Assembly: GCF_001949145.1 (NCBI RefSeq)
Contig: NW_019091483.1
Span: forward strand, 184,257-236,961
From: Acanthaster planci
Taxonomy: Eukaryota; Echinodermata; Asteroidea; Valvatida; Acanthasteridae
Direction of reading: 5' to 3'
DNA: 52,705 bases
Under the pieces are notes generated by a model that made no database searches, was not told where the DNA came from, and saw only the letters and a list, made by a program, of their open reading frames with translations. The stretch's first letter is position 1; each line of letters begins with the position of its first letter. Below are positions 41,701 to 49,086 of this stretch, piece after piece. Both the position numbers and the translations under genes were made by a program.

Positions 41701-44700
41701 ATGGTCGCGGTCACTCTACATTGTATGGGAACTGTTCCCATTGAACTTTTTTGTGCCCCTGCTAACTTACCATGGCTGTGCAGAAATCTTCCATGACCCT
41801 TTTCCACATGTTAGTTTTACCTCTGTGATCATGGTAAGTTGACAGGGACATTAGTTTACCACATGTTCCCACTGGATTTAGTTAAGTCATGGCAAGTTAA
41901 CCAAAAAGTCCAAAGGGAACACAGCTTTAAATGTGTTCACACTGGAGGACCTGTCAACCTGTAACCATTATCTGTGACAGCCCAGGCAATTTCTTTATGC
42001 AGTGCTTCATGACATGTACATGTATACTCTTCCACGTTTTGATTCCCATTACTTTTGTACAGGACTTGATCATAAAAGCTGAGCATGTGTGGAGCCCTCA
42101 AGCGGCTGTACGCCACAGCCAGACACTGTGGCAGAATAATTTTACTCGGCAACTTGGTCTTACATAAGTGTGTAAAAAAAAGGCAACATTGTGGCAAGAA
42201 GCGATTTGCAAGGGTTATCATAAAGTCCAACTCAGTAACAGACTCTGGCCTGCCAGCCGGGTATTCAGTCGCACTTAAAAAGTTAACATTTTTGGCCAAA
42301 AATAATCCCACGCCAGGGACAAATTCTCCATGAAATAATCTTTGTGTCAACTGATTTATCCATCAGCTGGCACAAAAAGAGCCCAATGATATGACTTGAA
42401 GTACATGTACATCGCCAAATCGATTTATAATCACACTCAGCTGGGTACACACAGTAATAATCAGTCTGACTGCCATCCCTCCCCCATTGTGGAGGAGGGG
42501 CATTCTGGGTACAGTACATACATGTAATGTACATGTATCTCCAGAACATCTGCACTGGGTGAAATATTTCTGCCTGTGAGTGACCCTCCACCACTATCAG
42601 TCTGGGTTTATCACAATGTCTACACTGATAGGCACACGAGTCAGGCTGGTAATCTACTATTCGAATACCCATTCCTGCCACCAACAATGGGGGTAAATAA
42701 ATACACTTTGCCAATCTGGCCCGTGCATGGCACACATCCCTGCAGTAAACATCCCACCACAGTGATAAGGCTCACTTCCGAAAGTCTGAAGTTTAAGCTT
42801 TCTTCTTTTTTTTTAAAGTGATATATGGCAACACGTACAGTCGTTTGTTCCAAACATTTTTAGTGATGAAAGGAAACCACTAAAGTGATATATGGCAACA
42901 CGTACAGTCGTTTGTTCCAAACATTTTTAGTGATGAAAGGAAACCATGTACTCTGAGGAGCACCTGCTTGTTCATCCCACTCTTCAATTCAAACTTGCAG
43001 CGTGTCTTCACGAGTCCCACTTCAGACTGTGCTGTTCCTACCATCATTATAACACTCTACCAACCACAGAGGAATAACCATAGAGCCTAGAGGAATGATC
43101 AGTGCTGTCCCGATTCCGAGGCATGCAATCACATCTCTCCCACATGCATCACATGCCAAAAAGCTTACGTACATGTACAGGTGCAAATCATAACACTCAA
43201 GCCCTTCTGCACCAAACACCTCGGCATGTGCCTCTGGCCAAAATTGTCCTCTACAGTTGGTCTGAAAATCACACTCTCAGGGGTTACTTTTCCCCAAGCC
43301 GATGATTTCTTGTAAGTCAGAATGGGTGGTGAAGGGTTTCATTTCAAGTGATACAGTTTTATAAAATTCAACCATCTCAAATCTGTTCATTGCTCACATG
43401 CATCCTTTGAAATACTCATGACTTTACTGTGACCTGTATATTTCAACACACATATGAAGCACAGGATGAACATGGGAACAACTGCTACTGTACACTTCCA
43501 CAATTTGGCAAAAGACAACTGTGTAAACAAAGTAAGGATGTGTTCCTACAACTGTATAAATAGCACATAAAACCTAGGGCTGGAACTGCAGTTTTTAGCA
43601 GTATTTTTGGACAAACCTTTGAAAATGACAGAATGTCTTGCAGACCACCCAAATAATTACCCCCCCCCGACACACAATCGCATACATGTACATGAACATC
43701 CGATGGGGCAGTTTTTCTTGCCTCTCACACACTCTGTAATCAGATAACGAGATTTGACGACCAAAGGACAAACAGTGCCTCCGTGAACTTCGAACGCAAA
43801 CACTTTGCATGAAATTTGGTTAGCAGAAGAGGTGGCAAGCGTGAGGTTGACACGTGTTTTTCACCATCATCACATGTCTAACACCTCCACAGGTATTAAG
43901 CATTTAGTCCACTGAAACACATCACATGTCAGTCAACTATTTGCGCCTGGGAAACAAATGTGCGAAACTTTAAAATCGCAACATCTGTAAAGATGACAGT
44001 GGCAAAAGTAATGTCGATAAAACAGTTCTAAAGAATCTCACACCTTCATTTATTGTTTTTTAGCACCGTATCTGTTTTGACAGGGCCACATTCGGACAAA
44101 GGAAAAATTAATCACAGAACAACAGAGCAAGTGGAAATAAACACCATCGGGCCTTCCGAATTTCAGTGCTTGTTTTGCATCAACAACTTTAGAAAAACAG
44201 ACTCTTTCCTGCAATCTGAAAGTAATCAAATGCAATTCACGGCGTTACTCCTCCCACATTACGAAAGATGCCAAATCAGCCAGCAATGAATTTATTGTCA
44301 GAGATTTGTGAGCACAAAACACGGCTGGACCAACTTTCTTTTTTAAAAATAAACTTCTCCCCTTTCATGCAGCCATAACAAAGCGCATTCTTCCCTCCTT
44401 GTTTGCCCATCATCAGTTTTCAATGGGAGAACTTGGCACAGCAATGACCTGTCCTCACTGGATGCATGGGCTGCGCTGTATACCACACATTCTCCCCTTT
44501 CACTTTAATTATATGAAGGAATGTGAAGATCTTGGCATCTCTGTCACAGCATTCTGCATCCACATGCAAGCTTAAAGAGAAACTCTGGGAGACAAGGTTT
44601 TCTGACAACAGTTTCACTGAACTGACAGCCCATTATACTTCCCAATTTTTTTTCCACTTTAACAGTTGCAATGTATATGTTCCCTCTTCCACAAAAACTC

Positions 44701-47700
44701 ATCACACATACAAAATCACTTAAAAGAGAAATTTCAGGTTAAGTCTCAGGATGCCCAATCTTATGACTGGAGAGTTCAAAATCCAAAAATTAAAATTAAC
44801 TGTTACACACCTCTTTAGCACGGCGGCAAATGGATGATGACAATCAAAATGCCCACATCATTCATGACACAACTTCACCTATGAAGGTTAAGTCAAGAAC
44901 AGTCCACGTACTGTGAATCGGTTACTAAATTTCAAGGACTGCATCTGTGGCTCCATTGTAATTTTTGCATTCTTTAATAACAAAAGAAGCTGTTATTACA
45001 ATTGCCCACAAAAAATTGTTAAGTGTCCTTCGTCATTTCCAACGTCAATCAAGTATTCCACTGTTCCTCTGAAATAGCTCACCAAGGTCCACCTGGGGCA
45101 GAACAATTCAGCAATATGGACCTGTAGCTGTATGGTTAGCAGATCAAGGGCAGAGCAACATCATTGCCTGTCTAATTTGATTACAAAAACACGGCCAGGC
45201 TGGCACAAGTTTTGGTCAACAATGGGCACAGGATGACTATGTTTTTGTAGAAGAGTAACACAAACACTGCACTCTGGCAAGAAAATTTCAAAGGTACCTC
45301 ACCCACCAATATGTTTATTACTGTGTCGTTATAAAAAGGGGAAACGCACAGACACGTTACAAAGTTTACCGCACTACCGGTATTTTTCTACAAGCACAAT
45401 TTGACAAAGTATCTACAATTATTAACTCAATGACAGCAGTGGTTATGGTTTCAAATCTATTAGAAATAGGTCATGTCAGTTTCAATTTTCCAGTTTAACT
45501 CAAATTTTACGGGAAACTAAGGAAGTTGAACACATGTGGAACTATAACTTGACAATTTTATTTTCCAATTCTGTGCATGGCTTACAATTTCCACAAAGCT
45601 AACCAAAACATTCATGAATCAAGTGTGACTTTTCAAAAATGCAAATCCCTAAGATAGGCCCTTCCCCACTTGCACTTAACAAGGCTCTCCTAGCTTGTTT
45701 GTACTGAATCTGATATCAAGTTTAGAAGAATCAACTTTGCTAACTTGGCATGCCTGTAGATTTAATTCATCAGGAAGTAATTGAAAAGGCTCCAGGGTCA
45801 TGGCAGATTCAGAACTAAGGAGCCCTTGAAAATGCACTAATTAACACATCCCACTGTGATAAGGCTGCTCCCATGATTTCCTGGAATGCCAATCGGCTGT
45901 GGAATTCAACTCCCATATCCTGAGGTTAGGGTGCTGGTTGAATGTAGACTAGCATGTAACATGCTATACAATATGGGATCAACCATGGCTTTCCTGTTGA
46001 TGCTTGACTGGTTTCATTCCAAACATCAGTATCAATGGTGATTATTTGGCCATTTCCATCCCATATCCATCGTGTTGCATTTCTCTTGCATGGTGCAACC
46101 ACAGCTTCCTCCACGGTTTTATACACATTCTGGTTAAAAATGTCTTGCCAACTCCAGGACAATCAACTGTGCAAACTAATAGCATTTCCAAGTTTCCACA
46201 AGCCTTTCAAATGTCAAGAAAGGTAGGCCTACTGAATCAACTGAACCCAACCATAATAGAGTTCAGCCCTTTCAAGAAAATCCTCACCCACTCCTTAATA
46301 ACCGGCTGATAAAGCAAAAAGAAAACGGCCATACAAAAATGTGCAACAGTACTGCCCTATCACCAATGCCAGATGCATGAAACGAACAAGCCGAACTTGA
46401 AATTTTGCAACATACATGTACACGTACATCCCATAATTGTAAACCACACTGCACCTATCCCATATACACATAAGCAAGTTTTCATGAAATTATCTGCGCC
46501 AATCAACAAAAAAACACTGCAATTAGATGTTTGAAGAATGAGTAAAAAGAAAGCGAGAGTCCTATCTTTGAAGTAACAATGGTGCATTGACCCAGGACGC
46601 ACAAATCACACTAATGATAGCACAGTTCAATGACACTCCTCAGAGTAAGTCTAAATGCATACAGGGGATGCAAATAGTAAAAATGAAACTTGAAATTCTG
46701 CCTGCACAATGTCTACCAGATCAGTGAGGCCAAAGAAAACTGAAAAAGTTCATTCCAAAGGGAAAACAATCCGGGATCTTATTTCATACAATGTAATAGA
46801 AGCAGTTACACAGTAAATACAAAGTAATACATTGTTATCCTACAGACTGCTACTGTTCCATACAAAATGCCTAGCAACTGATATTCTGCATGTAGTGGGC
46901 TTTTCGACTGGTAGTGGAAGCATAAGTGTCAGCAGACCACAAATGATGCTTATTTTTCAACCATCCTTAAAAAAATTGTCCCAAAACAACTACATGTAGG
47001 TGCTGTTATTACTTGAACCACTTGGTATAGTTATTGCACATTTAAATGCTTGTGACATTACTTTGTCAGGCTTAATTGGGCTGACTTCTTTATTTTCATT
47101 GAAATCCACAGGGGTGCAGCTGCAGACTGCTCTATGAATGTCATGACTGTCACTCCACTGCAAAATATGTGGGGAATATGAACTCTAGGGACAGCAATAT
47201 CTGCATCTTTGAATGTGTGGAAGAATGAATCATTTTAATACAGTTTATAACCAACAGTTACCCAGACAACTGCCAGCAGCATGATACATTTATCGAACCT
47301 ATTCCAAAAAGAATTCATATATATACACAGAAGCAACAAATTTTCCCTGCAGTTTCCTACCACTACTGCATGTAGTACTTGCCATCTGAAAGCAACGAAA
47401 TGTCCTAAAAAGTCAATTCAGCAGGGAAAATATTGAGGTATTCCCAGGCCATGGATTTTTTTCAAACCAGCCTTACACCTTTACCACTACTCCCTTAACA
47501 AATGGTTTAGAAAAAGGCATGTGCATCTAAACTATGGCCGCAGCAATGTGCACAGTTATGTACATTACATGTACAGTGTACGTCTGACTGAGTCTTGCCT
47601 ATCAACTGTCAATGCATGTGCACATGTATTTGCGGTACCTCGTGCATTATACGTGTACTACTAGTTCTGGACGTGATGTTCAACAGGTCCCAAACTTGTT

Positions 47701-47985
47701 GCTCGGGAGAACTGTTTACCTCGTGAAACCTCCAAGTTTATCATTTCCCCTTAAAAAATCTGATGCAAACTTGGATTTAATCAACTTTAGTATGTACGGC
47801 TCAGGTCAACTTTACGAAAAACATCCAGCAAAAACTCAACAGAGTAAGACAGTGCAACCACTGAAGCAGCACGATACTTTACCTCGAACAACGGTCGTGC
47901 ACTGCACCACTGTAAAGACCAGGACCGCCACCAGTATCAAATCCAAGCGGGGCATCTTAAAATCCGGTCCGAGTTTTCGTCCCAT
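2563..47985 (-). CDS. Notch: Notch receptor, N-terminal part (signal peptide and EGF repeats 1-27), 14 exons, 3'-truncated by window edge
   Basis: Exons joined (minus strand): 47985-47883, 40144-40072, 12182-11908, 11637-11299, 10592-10470, 10059-9826, 9155-9000, 8551-8366, 6818-6591, 6075-5842, 5248-4559, 4424-4269, 3886-3658, 2764-2563. All introns are GT-AG and phases match at every junction, giving 1,076 codons without a stop. The product is a signal peptide followed by 27 six-cysteine EGF modules, many with calcium-binding D/N-x-D/N-E-C starts. Notch is a single-pass cell-surface receptor for Delta/Serrate-type ligands; after cleavage its intracellular part goes to the nucleus to act with CSL. 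Repeat order and individual signatures fit Notch rather than another EGF protein: EGF8 has a long C1-C2 loop, EGF10 reads [11 protein letters not shown]18 contains GYHD, EGF22 has a long C3-C4 loop and EGF26 reads DCTESSC. The later EGFs, LNRs, transmembrane segment and ankyrin repeats must lie beyond position 1. Confidence 0.96.
2765..3657 (-). other. Notch intron 13
   Basis: An 893-bp intron between exons 13 and 14. No exon-like EGF sequence, repeat structure or RNA gene was recognised. A 156-codon plus-strand ORF crossing it into exon 13 has no recognisable domain and is treated as chance. Confidence 0.8.
3658..3886 (-). CDS. Notch: Notch exon 13: rest of EGF24, EGF25, start of EGF26
   Basis: 229 bp, residues 933-1008 plus two bases; enters phase 1, leaves phase 2. 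It opens [18 protein letters not shown] (EGF24). EGF25 is [16 protein letters not shown], with VASFTC. It ends with TNDMDCTE, the first cysteine of EGF26, which lacks the usual DIDEC start, as in other Notch proteins. The acceptor is ATTGTTCAG and the donor AG|GTAAAC. Confidence 0.94.
3887..4268 (-). other. Notch intron 12
   Basis: A 382-bp intron inside EGF24. Nothing beyond ordinary intronic sequence was seen. Confidence 0.8.
4269..4424 (-). CDS. Notch: Notch exon 12: end of EGF22, EGF23, start of EGF24
   Basis: 156 bp, residues 881-932, phase 1-1. It opens [13 protein letters not shown]23 is [17 protein letters not shown], with a C1-C2 loop one residue longer than usual, then NTFGSYDC. 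It ends NIDECAS, so EGF24 is split before its second cysteine, the same placement as the EGF11 split at exons 7/8. The acceptor is TGCTTCCAG and the donor G|GTGAGT. Intron 11 upstream is only 134 bp, the shortest in the window. Confidence 0.94.
4559..5248 (-). CDS. Notch: Notch exon 11: end of EGF16, EGF17-21, most of EGF22
   Basis: The largest exon here, 690 bp, residues 651-880, phase 1-1. It opens [10 protein letters not shown] (EGF17), then EGF18 ([16 protein letters not shown], with GYHDAFC), EGF19 ([16 protein letters not shown]), EGF20 ([16 protein letters not shown]), EGF21 ([16 protein letters not shown], with PPYTG) and EGF22 ([14 protein letters not shown], with long C3-C4 loop [11 protein letters not shown]). 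GYHD in EGF18 and the PYTG of EGF21 fix the register against other Notch proteins. O-fucose consensus threonines occur in EGF18, 19, 21 and 22. The acceptor is CGTTTGCAG and the donor G|GTAATT. Confidence 0.96.
5249..5841 (-). other. Notch intron 10, hosting a foldback element
   Basis: A 593-bp intron between exons 10 and 11. Roughly a quarter of it is the palindromic element at 5416-5572, listed separately; the remainder is unremarkable. Confidence 0.85.
5416..5572. repeat. Foldback (MITE-like) element with long terminal inverted repeats
   Basis: A perfect 29-bp inverted repeat pairs 5437-5465 with 5524-5552 (core word GCGGTATTTACTGCGGTACC). Pairing continues imperfectly outward through TCATAATT on both sides to GGGA near 5418 / TCCC near 5570, and inward through T-rich and GCGGCACCGC/GCGGTACC segments, so almost the whole 157 bp folds on itself. 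No ORF lies inside. This is the form of a non-autonomous DNA transposon, but no convincing target-site duplication is visible and there is no second copy in this window. An alternative is a strong RNA hairpin in the Notch pre-mRNA. Confidence 0.7.
5842..6075 (-). CDS. Notch: Notch exon 10: end of EGF14, EGF15, most of EGF16
   Basis: 234 bp, residues 573-650, phase 1-1. It opens YTGFNC. EGF15 is [14 protein letters not shown], with the C2-C3 loop shortened to four residues, as at this position in vertebrate Notch (HYGSC). EGF16 is [16 protein letters not shown], ending VSGTTG; its GTTG also matches the family. The acceptor is TGTCTGCAG and the donor G|GTAAGA. Confidence 0.95.
6076..6590 (-). 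other. Notch intron 9
   Basis: A 515-bp intron between exons 9 and 10. No repeat, RNA gene or further exon was recognised. Confidence 0.8.
6591..6818 (-). CDS. Notch: Notch exon 9: end of EGF12, EGF13, most of EGF14
   Basis: 228 bp, residues 497-572, phase 1-1. It opens YTGTYC (end of EGF12). EGF13 is [16 protein letters not shown] and EGF14 is [16 protein letters not shown], ending QSG. Neither has the O-fucose threonine, but both have the O-glucose motif C-x-S-x-P-C. A run of 11 C (minus strand) lies 15-25 bases upstream of the acceptor CCTGTCAG and probably serves as part of its pyrimidine tract. The donor is G|GTAAGA. Confidence 0.94.
6819..8365 (-). other. Notch intron 8 (largest of the 3' group)
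   Basis: A 1,547-bp intron splitting EGF12. It contains an 11-G run (6834-6844) beside the exon 9 acceptor and a GT-rich simple repeat at 7936-7968. A 176-codon plus-strand ORF (7124-7654) lies within it; I see no domain or splice context and do not call it a gene. Confidence 0.8.
7936..7968. repeat. GT/GC-rich simple repeat
   Basis: An imperfect (GTG)n/(GT)n tract rich in GGGTGTG words within intron 8. Confidence 0.6.
8366..8551 (-). CDS. Notch: Notch exon 8: rest of EGF11 and most of EGF12 (ligand-binding core)
   Basis: 186 bp, residues 435-496, phase 1-1. It opens [20 protein letters not shown], the remainder of EGF11, then EGF12: [25 protein letters not shown]. In established Notch structures EGF11-12 form the main Delta/Serrate contact and need calcium; both calcium-binding signatures (DVDEC, DVNEC) are present, and EGF12 has the O-fucose threonine (VNGATC) used for Fringe modification. 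EGF11 is odd: C1-C2 and C2-C3 loops are 4 and 7 residues, where human NOTCH1 as I recall it has 6 and 5. The acceptor is TTTTCCCCCCAG and the donor G|GTGAGA. Confidence 0.94.
8552..8999 (-). other. Notch intron 7
   Basis: A 448-bp intron inside EGF11, between its first and second cysteines. No other feature was seen. Confidence 0.8.
9000..9155 (-). CDS. Notch: Notch exon 7: end of EGF9, EGF10, first cysteine of EGF11
   Basis: 156 bp, residues 383-434, phase 1-1. It opens [17 protein letters not shown]10 lacks the usual calcium-binding DxDEC start and has a long C3-C4 segment ([11 protein letters not shown]), both hallmarks of Notch EGF10. It then reads IDVDECLY, the start of EGF11, and the intron splits EGF11 between its first and second cysteines. 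The donor is G|GTGAGT and the acceptor TTGGCAG. Confidence 0.95.
9156..9825 (-). other. Notch intron 6
   Basis: A 670-bp intron between exons 6 and 7. Nothing beyond ordinary sequence was recognised. Confidence 0.8.
9826..10059 (-). CDS. Notch: Notch exon 6: end of EGF7, EGF8, most of EGF9
   Basis: 234 bp, residues 305-382, phase 1-1. It opens [13 protein letters not shown]8 is [18 protein letters not shown], with the extended C1-C2 loop characteristic of Notch EGF8 (implicated in ligand selectivity in other Notch proteins). EGF9 is [15 protein letters not shown], with VASFKC close to the family pattern, ending APGFTG. EGF8 and EGF9 keep O-fucose threonines. The acceptor CCCCCTTGCAG is pyrimidine-rich and the donor is G|GTGAGA. 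Confidence 0.95.
10060..10469 (-). other. Notch intron 5
   Basis: A 410-bp intron between exons 5 and 6. No other feature was seen. Confidence 0.8.
10470..10592 (-). CDS. Notch: Notch exon 5: end of EGF6 and EGF7
   Basis: 123 bp, residues 264-304, phase 1-1. It opens YTGTMC (end of EGF6) and carries EGF7, [16 protein letters not shown] to PPEYTG, the last cysteine of which is in exon 6. The acceptor is TTTTGGCAG and the donor G|GTAAGA. EGF7 lacks the O-fucose threonine (phenylalanine before C3). Confidence 0.94.
10593..11298 (-). other. Notch intron 4
   Basis: A 706-bp intron inside EGF6, A/T-rich. It contains the leftmost TACATGTA motif of the window (about 10742). Confidence 0.8.
11299..11637 (-). 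CDS. Notch: Notch exon 4: end of EGF3, EGF4, EGF5, most of EGF6
   Basis: 339 bp, residues 151-263, phase 1 at both ends. It opens GRNC (last cysteine of EGF3). EGF4 is [17 protein letters not shown]5 is [18 protein letters not shown] with the long C1-C2 loop seen at this position in Notch proteins, and EGF6 is [15 protein letters not shown] with SHECICPSG at the exon end. EGF4 and EGF5 have O-fucose consensus threonines. The donor is G|GTGAAC and the acceptor CCTTGTAG. The coding sequence is distinctly more GC-rich than the flanking introns. Confidence 0.95.
11908..12182 (-). CDS. Notch: Notch exon 3: end of EGF1, EGF2 and most of EGF3
   Basis: 275 bp, residues 59-150. It opens [10 protein letters not shown], completing EGF1. 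EGF2 is [14 protein letters not shown] with a long C3-C4 loop ([15 protein letters not shown]). EGF3 is [15 protein letters not shown] up to SQGFT, its last cysteine being in exon 4. QNRATC fits the O-fucose consensus C2-x4-S/T-C3. The acceptor is CGCTCATAG|G and the donor G|GTGTGT, phase 1. This is the first exon after the giant intron 2, and from here the exons are tightly spaced. Confidence 0.95.
17880..18200. promoter_or_regulatory. Candidate intronic cis-regulatory patch
   Basis: GC-richer than its surroundings, with several factor-type words close together: AACAAAGG (SOX/TCF-like, 18059), TTTATTGATTG, TGATCAAT, GATCGATTGG and an E-box CACGTG (18136). There is no coding potential. The call rests on composition and motif density only, so it is weak. 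Confidence 0.25.
21881..21900. repeat. CA dinucleotide repeat
   Basis: A short, slightly interrupted (CA)n microsatellite in intron 2. Confidence 0.7.
34325..34735. repeat. Diverged tandem duplication, two copies of about 205 bp
   Basis: Copy A begins TGATCATTTTAACGAAA (34325) and copy B TGATTATTTTAACAAAA (34529), an offset of 204. They share AGAGGACTAATTAG, TTAATTTCGTAGAT and TTTGCCA-GAAGT-TG in the same order. Copy B carries a local AATTAAAAA expansion. The divergence implies an old duplication; each copy may be a relic of an unidentified repeat. Confidence 0.75.
34857..34943. repeat. Short tandem duplication (36-bp core, 51-bp offset)
   Basis: TGCAAAATGTTGTTTACTCT at 34857 recurs as TGCAAAATGTGGTTTAGTCT at 34908, both continuing to TAATC-TAAAC with a few mismatches. 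It lies just downstream of the 205-bp duplication. Confidence 0.65.
36608..36629. repeat. Perfect 22-bp palindrome of TACATGTA type
   Basis: Two 11-bp halves (TGTACTGTACA / TGTACAGTACA) form an exact palindrome centred on GTACATGTAC; it belongs with the recurrent TACATGTA motif in these introns. Confidence 0.8.
40072..40144 (-). CDS. Notch: Notch exon 2: most of EGF1
   Basis: A 73-bp exon (residues 35-58), too short to show as a stand-alone ORF but fixed by a strong acceptor (TTCTTTGCAG) and a consensus donor (CA|GTAAGT). It enters in phase 1 and leaves in phase 2, matching exon 1 and exon 3 exactly. It codes [14 protein letters not shown] and on to SQCQ, supplying five cysteines of EGF1; the sixth is at the start of exon 3. 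It is isolated between the 7.7-kb intron 1 and the 27.9-kb intron 2. A tiny second exon between large introns is also how I remember vertebrate Notch genes beginning. Confidence 0.9.
40402..40510. repeat. Partial copy of the intron-1 inverted-repeat element
   Basis: It begins CGTGTTCCCATTGGACTTTTT and continues CCATGGGCGTGTGGAAAT, resembling CCATGGCTGTGCAGAAAT of the copy at 41729-41929. It ends near CATTCCCACGTGGATTT, resembling CATGTTCCCACTGGATTT of that copy. It is shorter, so probably truncated or deleted internally. Confidence 0.5.
41729..41929. repeat. Inverted-repeat (MITE-like) element, fuller copy
   Basis: The left end reads CTGTTCCCATTGAACTTTTT and the reverse complement of the right end reads CTGTGTTCCCTTTGGACTTT; inside these, CTAACTTACCATGG pairs with the complement of CATGGCAAGTTAA. 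About 200 bp, without an ORF. A related sequence lies 1.3 kb away (40402-40510). This fits a non-autonomous DNA element; no target-site duplication could be assigned. Confidence 0.6.
42814..42946. repeat. Near-perfect tandem duplication, 67-bp unit x2
   Basis: The unit starting TAAAGTGATATATGGCAACA at 42814 repeats at 42881 and is identical for 66 bases, diverging only at the last position. Such identity means a recent duplication or an assembly artefact at a short repeat. No coding or hairpin structure was seen. Confidence 0.9.
47883..47985 (-). CDS. Notch: Notch exon 1: start codon and signal peptide
   Basis: Encodes residues 1-34 plus one base (ends phase 1, donor G|GTAAAG at 47882). The hydrophobic core [14 protein letters not shown] follows a short charged n-region, as expected for a secretory signal peptide. 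Two start codons fit: ATG at 47985 (residues [10 protein letters not shown] then MPRL) has A at -3 and G at +4, the better translation context; ATG at 47955 (MPRLDL) gives a more typical, shorter n-region. I chose 47985 on context only. The frame stays open upstream of 47985 to a stop near 48365, so a longer N-terminus cannot be excluded from sequence. Cleavage probably falls just before the first EGF cysteine, which lies in exon 2. Confidence 0.85.
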
Positions 47986-48370
47986 CTTAACCCTCCACTT
48001 CTCACGACAGTCCACCCCTTTGGTTAACCATGAGTGCAGTGGTGTCCACAAATAAATTCCAGGCAATTCTCGGGCCGTGGTGTAGCTGAATTCCGGACGA
48101 AATCGTGTGGAGTTTTGAACTGAGTTTCCGGTTTGCCGACAAGCACTCGTGTAAAAGTACTGATCTGAGCTCTTGGTCTTGCGTGTGTGTGTACGTATAT
48201 GTGTACAAAAAAAGTTAAGTCGTGTGGCTGACACAAAGCGCACGACCATTGCAATATCCTTCCGCGGCAGTGAGGACCCGCTCAACTGTGGTAAACTATT
48301 ATCATGCAAATTCAATTTCATCGGGCACGCTTTTGCCTGGGCAAGTTGAGCTGTCTTTTTAAATTATCCT
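47986..48370 (-). promoter_or_regulatory. Probable Notch 5' leader and core promoter region
   Basis: Immediately upstream of the chosen start codon. On the minus strand a TATA-like ATTTAAAAAG lies at 48364-48355, about 370 bases before the ATG, and could place a start site near 48330; there is no experimental support. The region is open in the Notch frame from the stop near 48365 down to exon 1, with in-frame ATGs at 48321 and 48249. It may be untranslated leader or an N-terminal extension. Confidence 0.3.
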
Positions 48371-49086
48371 AATAAGCCGGGCCTCAAGGATTTGGGCTTT
48401 AATCTCCGAAAGTTTAGGATAGAAAATGCAATAAACTTCGTTCGACCGGGACACTCAGACTTGAGAAAAGGGGAGAAGGGGGCCGTTCTGCCCTTGTTGG
48501 TGTGCCTATACGCGGATGGAAGAGTTTACCACTTAGTAAGTTCCGAAAACAGACAACGGGTGGTTTCTACAACAGTACTTACCTTTGCCTTTTAAAAAAA
48601 CGCTGTGAATGAAATTTGTACACTTACTTTTTACAAGTTTCACTGAAACGTTGTCATAATCAAGGCAGCATTTCGATTTAAGAAGAACACTTTCTTCCTT
48701 TCCCCATTCGATTTCCAAATCAACAAAAACTGAGGGTCGTTGTATTATTTGATGTGCTCTTTTTACAAAGCTTTACACAAAAGGGGCTAAGAATTTTTTT
48801 AATTTACTTAATTCCATAAATTCATATAATTATTTTAACTTATTTCCATCATTCGTATAACATCTCTTCGTGGCTGAAAAGGGAAATGGCAGCAGACAGG
48901 CTAAAATTTACTCAGGAATGAATTTAGAAACTGTAGATGTGGTGGCGATATTCACTAATAATGTAGATTGAAAACGGATTAAATGGGATTTAAGTCAGAT
49001 TTCCGCATTTCGTCGAGGTATGAACTACACGAGGCCGTGAGGTGGCGTGAGATGCTATTCGTAGGCTGCGTGCAGTTCATAGACAT
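48371..49086. other. Upstream intergenic region, no gene recognised
   Basis: A/T-rich sequence between the presumed promoter and the assembly gap; no exon, repeat or RNA gene was supported. Because of the gap, continuity with the sequence beyond it relies on the assembler's scaffolding. Confidence 0.6.

Larger units (their letters stand above)
10742..47575. repeat. Zone of dispersed TACATGTA(C) motifs
   Basis: By eye, about 38 occurrences of the self-complementary TACATGTA lie in introns 1, 2 and 4, several as overlapping or nearby pairs (about 23425, 36605, 42515). I found none in 1-10700 or above 47600. Fewer than one per 50 kb is expected by chance for a given 8-mer. They may be microsatellite-like seeds, repeat ends or binding sites; the sequence does not decide. 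Confidence 0.7.
40145..47882 (-). other. Notch intron 1 (7.7 kb), no supportable gene inside
   Basis: Lies between the signal-peptide exon and the EGF1 exon. It holds the two related foldback elements (about 40.40 and 41.73 kb), the 67-bp tandem duplication (42.81 kb) and several TACATGTA motifs. ORFs inside are short and unrecognised. First introns of developmental genes often carry enhancers, but no specific one can be pointed to. Confidence 0.85.

Noticed and set aside
45880-45960. B-box-like GAGTTGAATTCC on the minus strand, considered as a tRNA or SINE
   Set aside because: No matching A box, acceptor stem or anticodon stem at the right distance.
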